Numbered from the stretch's first letter, positions 22,101 through 31,172 are shown. The stretch is DNA of 64,000 nt from Rhynchopus euleeides (GCA_963210315.1 OY723309.1:1798001-1862000), one strand, 5' to 3'. Program-made: numbers and translations. The notes: generated by a model from the letters alone, not told the origin.

Positions 22101-22155
22101 CACGCCCAGCGGGAACAACACAGAACACCCGTTGCTCCCGGGGGCCATGAGCTAG
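19126..22155 (+). CDS. Receptor-type adenylyl cyclase with 5'-nucleotidase-like ectodomain
   Basis: 1009 aa, single exon. Residues 1-16 look like a signal peptide. Residues about 20-490 follow the UshA/5'-nucleotidase plan. The C-terminal substrate domain is well kept (N358 in LINGGALRLGWDEG, GGDGF at 477-481), but the N-terminal metallophosphoesterase motifs (DxH, GD, GNHE) are not seen. A short Cys-rich juxtamembrane stretch precedes one TM segment (about 580-602). Residues about 620-800 form a class III cyclase: metal Asp D627 and D670, adenine-selecting K666 and D741, transition-state N746 and R750. The region around LWSAHPDAMLLALALHHKV and YEVKTIGDAFMVAF is close to trypanosomatid receptor cyclases. 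Predicted: ATP to cAMP at the plasma or flagellar membrane, with an external nucleotide-sensing or pseudoenzyme domain (inference). The ~200-residue C-terminal tail has no recognised domain. Confidence 0.88.
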   Translation: MAGVPLLSLLCAVGVSVRVVLVDNQPVQPIDSSLYDAPCGNVSRGTCVGGFPGVAAVVRQQRRQADASVTIGNYLQVDRMVQGHPEGLNINHRLWQRLNASCVNLFAPYFLTWKQRVEAAETIAQQQIPVISSNLDLLQGKLFRSLFHYYHIAEPLPGIRVGILFLWPKEYWASSMGFTDTVKDQIALMRTLGATCVVALVNTVFSDAERQALRLLGADVAVYQTAQPGALQRKKLGTWMLGTAQRSSTVTTLHLDFAVEVGGAHTLQHAYAVVNSSHDITEGMRDADHAGDIDFTQNLVDEMSASDRAVGVSTAAMPAGHVKAEKRDVCRHEECHLGSLATRAALASRGSDEIALINGGALRLGWDEGVIHRSDVTSAMPFQNLLCHVNLTAAEIYRALEHGVSAVTSEGEWNATAGLSGMFLQAAGLRYRFNPSLPRYKRVISIEVEDESGSGAWVPISWHRPYRVVTLKYVCEGGDGFDLTPHNGRIDKEVTQDIWSAAIHHIEDASPIEPAVHGAVVRDFMGHRMIHVVTDPENCTSTQQYSAEWEVCENCPEGEERVDGADRCTPHQESSNDSTTLITVVVCSAAAAAVAILWGLRQYEKKRRARDTMHAPRDGEVVFVFTDIQRSSDLWSAHPDAMLLALALHHKVCRRLIRRFQGYEVKTIGDAFMVAFADPVDAAKFLCVLQLELLQAEWPEEIHQHPACALQEGFSGLRVRAGAHIGYVSIRPTPRGGVDYDGHAVNVAARVSDSGSGGQIVLTEAMYRAVEGGLDCLPCGADVQYLGEYFFRGIPESVTCYQLLPEELLSREFGPLRNCTPYRDPGRSTSSLALRRNNSVHSDGKKQLIEAMQYLRRWVARFQVGIIPMHLGEVMVAALEGTGVSQQVVINSILTTLAKGGGKASPGPMRKDDQNLDTVKSAASAASGASGAPASHHAYGLGNSTRPEHDGLLRWSTVVEILKCLPQHYVIALEAYVRQTAVDQVEPLSARRTPSGNNTEHPLLPGAMS

Positions 22156-25100
22156 GAGCGTTTCGTCGGGGGGGTGACGTGGGTGACGCCCCCCCCCGCC
22201 GTGTCGTACAAAGCAAAAATTGCGCAAACTCCAAAAGAAAAGTCCCTTTTTAAAAGCGTGCGATCATCAACGGAAACGTTTTAAAAAATTGCCCCCCGTT
22301 TCTTTTCCTGATCCGTTTTTTCTCACACACATCCCTCCCCCTTTGAAGGGCGCTTCTTTCGTTTCTTCTCTGGGCGACCATCCCCTGCAACCAACACACC
22401 CTTTTGTTGTGACATTCCGCCTTTTGTGCTGGAACCCCCCCTACCCCACCCACCCGCAGGTTGTCACCCTGTGTGTGTGAGGGGAACATTCGAGCGGTTA
22501 AGACACACTCCATTCCTTCAGATCAATCCAGACCACGGTTCAGCGGGATCAAGTGGGGACTTGGCACGCACTACCCACGCCAGAGATGAAATTTCTCAGA
22601 TCGCGGGAAGACAGAACGAAACTAATGCCTGCGAAACCAATTGACAACCCCCCCGCAGAGAGGAGAGGCTTTCGCTCTGATGAAGAGTGGCGCGTTGAAA
22701 GGTGCCTCCCTCTCGCGAGATTCAATCAGATGCCAGCGCCTTATTCCCCCCTCCCAAGCTAGACCAAAGGGGGATGCATCAAACCGCATGCCAAAGGGCG
22801 CCAGCCAATGCCGGGGGCGGGGCAAATTGGACATTGATGTGTGTTTTTATAGTCACAAAACACCACACCCCCCTACCCTTCGTCTCTCCCCCTATCCCAC
22901 CCCCACCCCCACCCCCCACCCCATGATTCCGCAAACATGCGTGCTTCCTGTTTTGTTTTCTGCAGTCCAGTGCCGCCCAAACTCGGGGAGGGGGGGGGGT
23001 GAGGGGGGAGGGGATAGGGGTGGGGGGGGGGCGGGCTCCATTTCTTTCAACCCCTTTTTCTGTTTGCTTGGGTGTGTGGGTGGCGTGCTTCCCACTTCCC
23101 ACTTTCTACGGGTCCAGAGTCCTCGAGGGGAGGGGCTGCTGGTGGTGGTGGTGTTTGCCTGTCCGCCTCTGCGCCTCCATCCTACACCCACACACGCACA
23201 CTTCCCAAACATATTTTCATGTGCAGCTTGGCTTCAGGCCGCTCACATGCCGTGGGTGCCCGTGCGTGTTGTTGCCATCAGCCAGACCCGTACAGGAGGT
23301 AGGGTGTTTCGCCCTGTGCCACACTGTGCCAAGTCTTGCTAGCACAACTTGGCCCCAGTCTCACAGGGGGATGTCTGTGCGTTAGCAGAGTCACCCCACC
23401 CCCAATATATATGGGCAGGCTGAAAACACACACGGGGGGGTACCAAAGGAGGGGTTCCGTGTTGTACACTGCATTGCCTTGGCCTGGGTGAAGACTAAAA
23501 GAAAATGTGAGGGGTGTTAGGTATTACTCTGCCCGCACGATACGGGTGTTGCCAAAAAAGACATTGGGGGTCTTCGCTGTTCGACAAACTTCGACAAACT
23601 TCGTCAGTTTTCAGCCAATTCAACAGGAATTGCACCAAAAATGCACTGACGATCACCCTGTAGCGAAGACCCCCATTGTGGATGAAAATACAACGCACAA
23701 AAGCCCGCATTGGGGTCTGCGATTTGCAGGTTTTTTCATCACTCAAGCCTAGTAGGGCAGGCAAGGGCAGCCCAACAATTGGCGATGCAGGTGCCCCCTC
23801 TCTCGACTCCGTGGCAGCGTCCGGTGCCCCTGTGCAACAGACATAAACCCTGAAGCAAGTTCAATCCGAATACCGCCTGTCTGCACGGCCCCTCTCGGGC
23901 CGCACTGGTCTCACGACTGTGCGCACAGAGATGTCCCAAAAGGGACAGCAAGCAGCACCCCCTCCCCTCCCTCTGCGTGATACACATCATAGTCACCTTG
24001 ACGATACGATGGTGCTCCTACCGGGTTCGCAGGTGTGCAGCATGGGCAAGCCAGGGTATGGAATCACAGTTGTCAAAAAAAAAGGAGACCCGTCAGAACG
24101 GAAGTAATCCGGTCGAACAGTGGTTCGCGTGGTAGGAGGCATGCCATGAAAAGGACTTGCTGCGCAGAGCGCATCAAGTCCTTTGATGGCATGATGCCAT
24201 TCCTCACGCAGCAAGACAGTGGCGTACCTCTCTGTAGGGTTTGTTGGCCTGTTCGGAATATGAATGGCCCCGGCATCAAAGAATACCCCCTCCTCGCCCC
24301 CGTATTTTTTTTTGCAGATGCTTTTTTCCCCTGCGTTGTCCGCTGCAACTCCACGACTCGACCACGCCGGGATCAGAAATATCATCAACTGGGAGGGGAT
24401 CGGAGAGGAGTGCCTTCGCTCCATGGCACAGAAAGAGAGTGCCGTACGACCAAAAGGTGTCTCACCGGCACAGGTTGGCACGGAACGAAGGGACTCCCCC
24501 GCCCCCCCCCCCCCCCCCTCCCCCCCAACGCGAGAATGCCTGCTTTGTTTGTTGTTTATTTTTTTACAGGATTGCTCGCAATGCTCTGAAAAAGCTCTGA
24601 AAAGCTCCCAAAAAGACCCCCCCCCCCCACTCCCCTTTATTTGAAAAATCCCCGAACTCACAACTTACCATTCACTCGCCCCTTCCCTGTTCCTCTCTAC
24701 TTGCTGCCCCCCCCCCCCCCCCCCATCCCGTCTCTTTTGCAGTTGCCGGGTTTTCGTTACGGTCCTTCCTCGCCCCTTTCCCCCACACCCACCCACCCAC
24801 CGCCCCCCCATTGTGCGCTCATACTTCCTTTCGTTGTTTGCAAAATAATAATCCCCCCACCGTCGTGTCGCTGCGGGAGGCAAAAATAAATCGCTATCAC
24901 CAGGACCAGTGGAACCTGATGGTGGCGGCATGTGTGCACTCACCACCCCCCCGGCTGGCATTTCCAAGCAAATCCAAGATATGCTGGGGATGGGGGGGGG
25001 AGACGTTTTGTCGATCGCGAGAACAATCCATGCCTTGCTGACGTGCGTGCGTCTTATTTGCTTGATAGTTCCGGTGTAGTTCCCGCCATGGGGGGAGGGG

Positions 25101-25700
25101 GGGGGGACGTTTCTGTGCCCTGCACAGCTGGATCTTACAACTCCCACCCACCCACACACCACCCCGCCCCCGGGCGGGTGGTGTGCACGAAGCCTGCCAA
25201 CAAAGCAATTGGGTGTGATGTTACGTTTTGCCACTTCACGATCCAGCGAGGGGGGGGCGGGACGGGGTGCAGAGAGTTTTCCCTCCCTGACGCTGCACCG
25301 AACCTTTTGACGAGTTAACGGGCGGCGAGACGTATGGAAGTCCCAAACCCAACGCATGTCTGAATATTTGAAATACAGGCGACTATCATCACACAACGCC
25401 ACAACAACACTACGGAAAAGGTTGCTCAAAAGAGGTTCGCTGTTGTGATAGCCGGAGGCCTGTGACTGTGACTGTGACAACCAACCGTGTGAGTGTTACA
25501 CCCATTCTGTTTGGGTCTCGCTTTTCTCACTGAACTAGAGAGCGAATGCACCCACCGCACGGCATTCGCAGGGTGAAGTGAACCCCCTCAACGAGGAGGG
25601 GAGACGGGTGCATGGTGGGCATCCATCGAAATCATCGAACATCAAGCCGTGGTTTGTATTCTATCTTGGGGTGTCTTAGCTCCGCGTGCCGACGAGGTGC
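22156..25700. other. Intergenic, no supported gene
   Basis: 3.5 kb of spacer with long C/G homopolymers (e.g. C-runs near 24498-24523 and 24707-24725) and no protein-like frame. The 109-bp MITE listed at 23566 lies here. A C/D-box-like TGATGA at 22678 was not convincing as a snoRNA. Confidence 0.5.
23566..23674. mobile_element. 109-bp MITE, GGGGGTCTTCGCT terminal repeats
   Basis: Terminal inverted repeat of 13 bases (GGGGGTCTTCGCT / AGCGAAGACCCCC), flanked on both sides by ATT, a 3-bp target duplication. The interior has two TTCGACAAAC repeats. Length and ends match the GGGGGCCCTCGCT family at 31719, 43856, 51499 and 58163. Confidence 0.7.
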
Positions 25701-25794
25701 CTTTGTTTTTTTTTGGCGCATTTCTTCTATTCAATCAGGGCATAAGATAGCTTTTCTGACCGGGGCCCAATAGGTGGGGGTTAGGTGGGGGAAG

Positions 25795-25821
25795 CGCGCG
25801 CGCGGCTTCGCCGCGCGCCTC
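25795..25821. repeat. GC-rich perfect hairpin
   Basis: GCGCGCGCG-GCTTC-GCCGCGCGC type inverted repeat. Similar GCGCGCGCC/GGCGCGCGC hairpins occur in the right subterminal part of the hAT elements (9782-9804, 42908-42930), so this may be a hAT end remnant. Confidence 0.6.
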
Positions 25822-25889
25822 GTGCACTGACTCGTCAGTTTGCACCCCGGTCGTTTCACTGATGGTGTCGACCGTCTCCAGCTCCTCAC

Positions 25890-26125
25890 TGCATTCATGC
25901 ACTCCTGCAACTCGTTGAATGTACTGTACTTGAGAGTGCGCGGCTTACTGAGGAAACGTGCCACGTACTGCCCCATGGCTGCCTGTGTGATACCCCCTCA
26001 GCGTCGATCAGAAGGAGGCTCTCCATCGTCAGGTCGAGGAGGGAGCCTCTGAGACATGGTTTCACCCATTTCATCAAACTGAACACCCTCTCGACCCCAG
26101 CAGTTGAGAGGGGCAGAGAGAGAGC
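25890..26125 (-). pseudogene. Degenerate hAT transposase C-terminal fragment
   Basis: On the minus strand the sequence reads LPLSTAGVERVFSLMKW, then VKPCLRGSLLDLTMESLLLI and DAEG. This is a clear hAT dimerisation-domain signature including the catalytic-type E (in 'GVERVFS'). Frames change afterwards (GQYVARFLSKPRTLKYSTFN in another frame), and no upstream transposase remains: the copy is cut at about 26125 close to the GGGGTCTGG repeats. It differs from the 6595-9495 transposase (which has SSAERMFSKL), so it comes from a distinct hAT lineage. Confidence 0.75.
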
Positions 26126-26159
26126 TATCTCGCAAGGACTTGGTTACTAGACGGGCACA

Positions 26160-26391
26160 CGCTACATGGGGGTCTGGGGGGCGGAGCCCCCCAGCCGCCG
26201 GAGGCCACGGTAGTGAACATCTGTTCGTTGTGGGCTTAGATTCTGTGTGAGTTGGCGCGTCCTCCTGAGGCCTGAGGCTACTGGAGCGGTTGGATTCCCT
26301 GACCTGCTGGGTATCGAAGGATCCAGGGGGGTCTGGGGGGCGGAGCCCCCCAGCCGCCGGAGGCCACGGTAGTGAGCATCTGTTCCTGTAA
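26160..26391 (+). repeat. Dispersed GGGGTCTGGGGGGC hairpin repeat, second unit pair
   Basis: Units at 26160-26225 and 26326-26391 with the same spacer motifs (CTTAGATTCTGTGTGAGTTGG, CGTCCTCCTGAGG) as at 5671-5962 but shortened to about a 165-base period. Both begin near CGCTACATGGGGG. Confidence 0.8.
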
Positions 26392-26514
26392 AACCATGCT
26401 CTCTTCGACGTCGACCGTCGAACCCGTGTAACCGGGTTGACGCTCTTCTATGGGGGGTGGAAACCCAAACCACCCCCACCAGCAATCATGGGCGATCGGT
26501 TTTTTTTTTTTTTT

Positions 26515-26654
26515 GCATACACGTTAAGTGTTCTAAGAAACCAGACATAACCAGAAGACCAACATCATGTTCGTGCTAGCACTTTTCCCTTTTGTCATCA
26601 CACCCGTGCGCCAAAACAGGTTAGGCCTTATATTTGGCTGCGTTCAACGAAAAA
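26515..26654 (+). repeat. Split direct repeat A1
   Basis: 140 bp starting GCATACACGTTAAG and ending GCGTTCAACGAAAAA. Apparently identical to A2 (31033-31172). Confidence 0.9.
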
Positions 26655-26726
26655 TATTTTCGTGGTTCAACACTCCCACCTACTCCCTTCTCTTTACTCC
26701 ACCCTTCAACCCCCCCGACATATCCG

Positions 26727-28070
26727 ATGCCTGGCGTGCAGAACTCGGAGCTGGTGCTGTCCGGAGTGGGGCGCGGCGCGGGCAACCCGGATGCCTTGTC
26801 CGCCCCCCTCCCGGCGGGCGACTTCGGGATGGCGATGGGGCAGGCGCTGGCGGCAGTGACCACCGCCAACGCCCGCGAGGTGGCCACTCGCGAGGTCGCG
26901 GGGGCCGACATCCGGGCCACGCAGGTGGAGGCGCACGCGAGGGTGCACGCGGCGGGGGTGGAGGCGGGGGCGGCTACGAGGGCCGCCAACGCGGAGGCGG
27001 CGGCGGGGATGCACATCGCATCCGCGAATGCAGCGGCGCATGCGGCGAAGGTGGAATCCGCTGCGGCACAGCGGGTGACGGGGGCGGAGTCGGACGCGAA
27101 GGTGGCGTCGGTGGAGGCGGCGGCCTCAAACGCCGTCACGGAGGCGCAGGCGCGGGCCATGGTCGCCGAGGAGTCCGCCAGGCACGCGGAGGTGAGAGCC
27201 CGCCTCGAGGCGGAGCTGGCCCTTGAGAGGGAGAAGACGCGGAACGCCGCGTTGGTGATGGAGGAGCGGGCCAAGGCCCAGCGGGAGACGGCCCTCGCGG
27301 AGCACGCGAGGGTAAGGGCTGAGGCAGGTGCGAGCCGGGCTGCAGCCCCCCAGGACGAGGTGGCTTCCCTCCGGGAGGAGGTGCGGCGGATGCGGGAGGT
27401 GGCGGACCTCCAGGCGGAGCTGGCCCGCCTGCGGGGAAACGGGACGGGCTCCGGAGCCGGCGCCGGAGCACCGAGGGCCGGAAAGCCGGAGCAGCGGGAC
27501 GGGGCCGGCAGCGTAGCCGGCAGCAGCGACAGCCGCAGGGGCGCCGGGGCTCTCAACCCCCTGGACGTGGACGAGTGGTGGCACGCGGACGAGGCCACGC
27601 TGGGGCTGGTGCACCTGCACCAGCTGCGCCGCTACGACGCCCTGCTGGGGGCCCGGGCGGGGGGTGCCCTGCGCCCGCAGGCCCACGAGGCGCAGGCCCG
27701 GATGAGGGATATCAACCTCATCATGACGAGCCTGCCGTCGCTGCAGGAGCCGGAGGACTACGACGACCTCCTGGTCCGGCTGATGCAGAACCAGTTCTGC
27801 AGGCTGGAAGCCCTCAACGAGGGCGTGTTGGGGGGCGGATGGGAGGCGGCCTCCGCGATGGAGGAGGAATTCTTCGGGAAGCCGGAGATTCCTCCGTACC
27901 TCCGGGCGGCAAAGGAGAAGGCACGGGCCCGCCAGCCACGCTCCCCCCAGGTCCACCACCCACAGCATCAGCATCAACATCAACAACAACAGCAACGCAG
28001 CTCGCAGCCACAGCCGCAGCAGGGCCACCCCACCAGCCAGCGGAGCAGGAGGGGGGGCCACAGGCAGTGA
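26727..28070 (+). CDS. Gag-like protein of VIPER-like element
   Basis: 447 aa from ATG 26727, 73 bases after repeat A1. The N-terminal two thirds is an Ala-rich heptad-like coiled coil (e.g. ATREVAGADIRATQVEAHAR), with a Glu/Arg-rich middle. A globular part follows (WWHADEATLGLVHLHQLRRY ... INLIMTSLPSLQEPEDYDDL), then a His/Gln-rich tail (HQHQHQQQQQ) and a basic end. No CCHC zinc knuckle is present. The presumed role as structural nucleocapsid-like protein rests on position and the coiled coil, as in other YR retroelements, whose Gag proteins diverge quickly. The stop lies 17 bases before the recombinase ATG. Confidence 0.7.
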   Translation: MPGVQNSELVLSGVGRGAGNPDALSAPLPAGDFGMAMGQALAAVTTANAREVATREVAGADIRATQVEAHARVHAAGVEAGAATRAANAEAAAGMHIASANAAAHAAKVESAAAQRVTGAESDAKVASVEAAASNAVTEAQARAMVAEESARHAEVRARLEAELALEREKTRNAALVMEERAKAQRETALAEHARVRAEAGASRAAAPQDEVASLREEVRRMREVADLQAELARLRGNGTGSGAGAGAPRAGKPEQRDGAGSVAGSSDSRRGAGALNPLDVDEWWHADEATLGLVHLHQLRRYDALLGARAGGALRPQAHEAQARMRDINLIMTSLPSLQEPEDYDDLLVRLMQNQFCRLEALNEGVLGGGWEAASAMEEEFFGKPEIPPYLRAAKEKARARQPRSPQVHHPQHQHQHQQQQQRSSQPQPQQGHPTSQRSRRGGHRQ

Positions 28071-28087
28071 GCTCGCCCCTCACGGCG

Positions 28088-29083
28088 ATGCTGGAGAGCA
28101 TAGGGGTGCTCTCCACGGCGCGGGTGGGAAGGAGACGGGCACAGGAGGACCCGCTGACCGCCAGAGAGGCACAGCGGATCGTCAAGCGCGCGGTGAAGAC
28201 GCTGGGGGAGGCGTTGGCACCGTCGACGTGGAGGGGGCTCGAGGGGCCCCACCGGCGACTCCTCCAGTTCCGGCACGAGTGGGAGCAGACCACGGGTGTG
28301 CTCTTGCCGTGGGACCTTTGCATCATTTACTGGGTGCAGAGGCTCATGTCCGAAGCGGACTCCCCACTCCGGCCCTCCTCCGCCCTACAGTACGTATCGA
28401 GGGCGGTCGCCGCGATGAGCCGCATGGGGGTTGTGGTGGACTCCCAGCTGCTCCAAGACTTCAAGCGAGGTCTGAAGCGCTTGGGGGCCCTCCGACCGCA
28501 GCACCAAGCGAAGCCAGCAGCATCCGCCCAGGTGGCCGCAGTGGTGGGCCGGGAGGACGTCGACCGCGACACGAAGCTCGCGATTGTGCTGGGGTGGTGC
28601 GGGGCGGCGCGGGTGTCGGACGTGGTGCGCCTGAAGTGCGGGGACATCGCTTTCCAGAGCGAGTTTGTCGCCGTGAACTGGGCGGAGACGAAGAGCGACC
28701 CGTTCCGCCTGGGCGTCACGACGGGCCTGTTCCTCTCGGAGTGCTGGACGGAGGTGCTGCGGGAGGCGATCTCGGGGCGGGCGGCGGGCGCGCTGGTGGT
28801 CGACACGACCTACCGGCGCATCGTGGCGGCGCTGAAGAAGGAGGACCCGGAGCTGAGTGGTCATTCCCTCCGTCGGGGGGCTCTGGCGGAGCTCCTGCAA
28901 GAGCGGCTGTGCCTGGAGTCGCTTCGGCAGCTGTCCCGCCACAGCTCCCTGGACGCCCTGGCCAGGTACCTCCCGGCGGGGAAGCTGAAGCTGGCGAGGC
29001 AGACGGCCTCCACATCAATGGTGCTCGACCGGGGGCTATCCCGGGGGTCGCTCTTTGCCCTGCCTTCCCTGGGAAGCTCCTGA
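28088..29083 (+). CDS. Tyrosine recombinase (integrase) of VIPER-like element
   Basis: 331 aa from ATG 28088. An N-terminal SAM-like core-binding domain (LTAREAQRIVKRAVKTLGEA, then WVQRLMSEADSPLRPSSALQ) is followed by the catalytic domain with R175 (GAARVSD), H259-x-x-R262 (HSLRRG), H285 (LSRHSS) and nucleophile Y294 (ARYLP). All catalytic residues of the YR tetrad are present with normal spacing. In YR retroelements this enzyme inserts a circular cDNA through the split repeats without making target duplications. The frame is open further upstream, but that part overlaps Gag and looks like a shadow, so ATG 28088 is preferred. Confidence 0.88.
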   Translation: MLESIGVLSTARVGRRRAQEDPLTAREAQRIVKRAVKTLGEALAPSTWRGLEGPHRRLLQFRHEWEQTTGVLLPWDLCIIYWVQRLMSEADSPLRPSSALQYVSRAVAAMSRMGVVVDSQLLQDFKRGLKRLGALRPQHQAKPAASAQVAAVVGREDVDRDTKLAIVLGWCGAARVSDVVRLKCGDIAFQSEFVAVNWAETKSDPFRLGVTTGLFLSECWTEVLREAISGRAAGALVVDTTYRRIVAALKKEDPELSGHSLRRGALAELLQERLCLESLRQLSRHSSLDALARYLPAGKLKLARQTASTSMVLDRGLSRGSLFALPSLGSS

Positions 29084-29085
29084 GG

Positions 29086-30882
29086 ACGGCGTGCGTGGCG
29101 TACGAGCCCCCAGGCACGCCTTCCCCGCCGGCGACCCCTCGGCCCAGGCCGCCTCCCACGCTACCGCCTCCACCTCCGCCTCCGCCTCCACCGCCGCCAC
29201 GGCCGCCCCCTCCTCCTCCTCTTCCTCGGAGGGTCGGCGACGACTCCTACTCGCCGGACGTCAACGCGACGTACGCGAGGGAAGCGCGGGTGACGGTGGA
29301 GGGGCGGCATCTTGGCCCGCCCTCGGCGCGGGGTGGCCCCACGGGGGAGCTGGCCCCCATATCGACGTCACGTCTGAACCTCGACGCCTTAGAGGCTTTG
29401 GATTCCGAGGGGATCCTGTCAGGGGTTATCGACGTGATTCGGGACCGGGGCGCTTTCCTGCGGGCCATGCGACCGGGCGTGGATCTGGGCGACAGGCCTC
29501 TTTCGCGCGGGACCTCGAGGCACATGCTGCGGCACTGGGATAACCTCTCGGAGTGGGGGGTGCTGGGGTTGGCAGACGCGCCGAAGGTGGTCCTCCCGGC
29601 GTTCACCGTGGAGAAAAAGAGCGGGCTGCTGCGTTTGGTATGCGACGGGCGAAAGCTGAACCGGCTGATGCGGGACCCGCCACCGATGCTCCTCCCGTCG
29701 ATCCACGAGGTGGTCCGGAGGTTCCTGGCGGCCGAATTCGTGGTGCAGGCTGACGGGAAGAGCTGGTTCTACCAGTTCCCCCTGGGGGACGGGGTCCGCG
29801 ACTTCTTCGGGGTGAATCTGGCTGGGGAGCGGGGCCCGTTTCGGCGCACCTCGCTGCGGGTGATGTGCATGGGCTGGAGCTGGGCGCCGTGCATCGCGCA
29901 GAGGGCCTCACGCGTGCTTCTCCCCCTGGAGGATGGGCTGTCTTGGGTGGACAACTGGTTTGTGGTTGGAGATAGCCGGGAGGATGCAGCCGAGAGATAC
30001 GCCCGATTCCTCGGCAAGGCCGAGTCGGTGGGCGCCGAGCTCAACGAGGGTGCGGAGTTCGGCACACCGCAGTCGCGGTTCATCGCCTTGGGGTTGGAAT
30101 TTGATCTGGAGTCGTCGCCTAAGCGCTTCAGGTCGGACCCCGATTGGGTGTCGAAATTCCTTGCCTCGGCGGCCGTGGCGGCGGTTCGCGAGAACAGGGC
30201 TACTTCCCGGGAGTTCTACAAGGTTTTCGGCGGTATGATTTGGTTTCTGTTCTCGACGCAGAGGCGTCTCTGCTACTTCCGCGCCTCCCTCGCCTTCCTC
30301 AGGAGATCCGCGGCCAAGCTGGTTGCGGAACCGGAGCAGTGGGACCGCCCTCTCGACATCCCCCCCTCTGTTCTCGCTGATCTTTCTCTGATTTCGGCCG
30401 ATCTGGGCCAGAATGTGTGGGTTGAGGCAGGGGCTTCGGGGCCCTCGGTCACGGCGTGGTCTGACGCTTCCGACACAGAATGGGCAGCCCTTCTGGAGTT
30501 AGACCCCGAGCCGATTGTCCAGGGCTGTTTTGATGAACCCCTCGCCCACCATATATATGTCAAAGAGCTCTTCGCAGCGCTCCAGGCGACACGCCTCGCA
30601 GCCGCTACGCGGCCGGGCTGTGCGTTGGGGTTGCAGGTGGACAACACGGCAGCGGTGGCAGCTATCAACAAGGGCCACAGCAAGAATTACCTCGCGAATG
30701 ACTTGTTGTGTGCCTTGTTTGACACCGCGGACGGTGCGGGCATCTCCGTTTCCGCTCAGTGGGTGCCTACGCATGCACAGAGAGCAGACGAGTTTACCCG
30801 AGGCACTGTGGCATCGCCGTGCCCTGTCCCCCTGGCGCCCCTCCCTGCGAGATACGCGGCGGTTGCAGCCATATCGCGTTAA
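29086..30882 (+). CDS. Reverse transcriptase / RNase H of VIPER-like element
   Basis: About 598 codons from the end of the recombinase frame to TAA 30882. The frame has no ATG until 29467 but stays open upstream to 28228, so translation may need a frameshift, readthrough from the recombinase frame or a non-AUG start. A Pro-rich linker leads to the RT: motif A FVVQADGKSWFYQF, motif B GWSWAPCIAQR and motif C SWVDNWFV, where the usual second Asp of xxDD is Asn. RNase H follows with the acidic set in AWSDAS, YVKELF, LQVDNTAAV and HAQRADEF. Together these would copy the element RNA into DNA and remove the template. It ends 69 bases before repeat B1. Confidence 0.85.
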   Translation, partial: TACVAYEPPGTPSPPATPRPRPPPTLPPPPPPPPPPPPRPPPPPPLPRRVGDDSYSPDVNATYAREARVTVEGRHLGPPSARGGPTGELAPISTSRLNLDALEALDSEGILSGVIDVIRDRGAFLRAMRPGVDLGDRPLSRGTSRHMLRHWDNLSEWGVLGLADAPKVVLPAFTVEKKSGLLRLVCDGRKLNRLMRDPPPMLLPSIHEVVRRFLAAEFVVQADGKSWFYQFPLGDGVRDFFGVNLAGERGPFRRTSLRVMCMGWSWAPCIAQRASRVLLPLEDGLSWVDNWFVVGDSREDAAERYARFLGKAESVGAELNEGAEFGTPQSRFIALGLEFDLESSPKRFRSDPDWVSKFLASAAVAAVRENRATSREFYKVFGGMIWFLFSTQRRLCYFRASLAFLRRSAAKLVAEPEQWDRPLDIPPSVLADLSLISADLGQNVWVEAGASGPSVTAWSDASDTEWAALLELDPEPIVQGCFDEPLAHHIYVKELFAALQATRLAAATRPGCALGLQVDNTAAVAAINKGHSKNYLANDLLCALFDTADGAGISVSAQWVPTHAQRADEFTRGTVASPCPVPLAPLPARYAAVAAISR

Positions 30883-30950
30883 ACATTTCAAGTGTGGTGT
30901 ACCCTTTCAATTCCTTGTCTTTCTTTCCGCTACGCGGTCCCTGTGGGTTG

Positions 30951-31032
30951 GGCTGCGTTCAACGAAAAAAGACACTTCTTTCCGGAGTTTAGCTAGCACG
31001 ATTCAGTTGGGCGATTCATTTGTCTGGTTTTT
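30951..31032 (+). repeat. Split direct repeat B1
   Basis: 82 bp from GGCTGCGTTCAACG to GTCTGGTTTTT. Identical to B2 (31154-31235). Directly abuts A2. Confidence 0.9.
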
Positions 31033-31172
31033 GCATACACGTTAAGTGTTCTAAGAAACCAGACATAACCAGAAGACCAACATCATGTTCGTGCTAGCAC
31101 TTTTCCCTTTTGTCATCACACCCGTGCGCCAAAACAGGTTAGGCCTTATATTTGGCTGCGTTCAACGAAAAA
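31033..31172 (+). repeat. Split direct repeat A2
   Basis: 140 bp, matches A1. Its last 19 bases (GGCTGCGTTCAACGAAAAA) are also the first 19 of B2, so A2 and B2 overlap. Confidence 0.9.

Noticed and set aside
22670..22740. C/D-box snoRNA or hammerhead around TGATGA ... GAAA
   Set aside because: No properly spaced D box with a terminal stem, and helices II and III needed for a hammerhead do not pair.
25795..25821. GC hairpin as an intrinsic transcription terminator
   Set aside because: No T-run follows and the context is eukaryotic; similar hairpins occur inside hAT ends.
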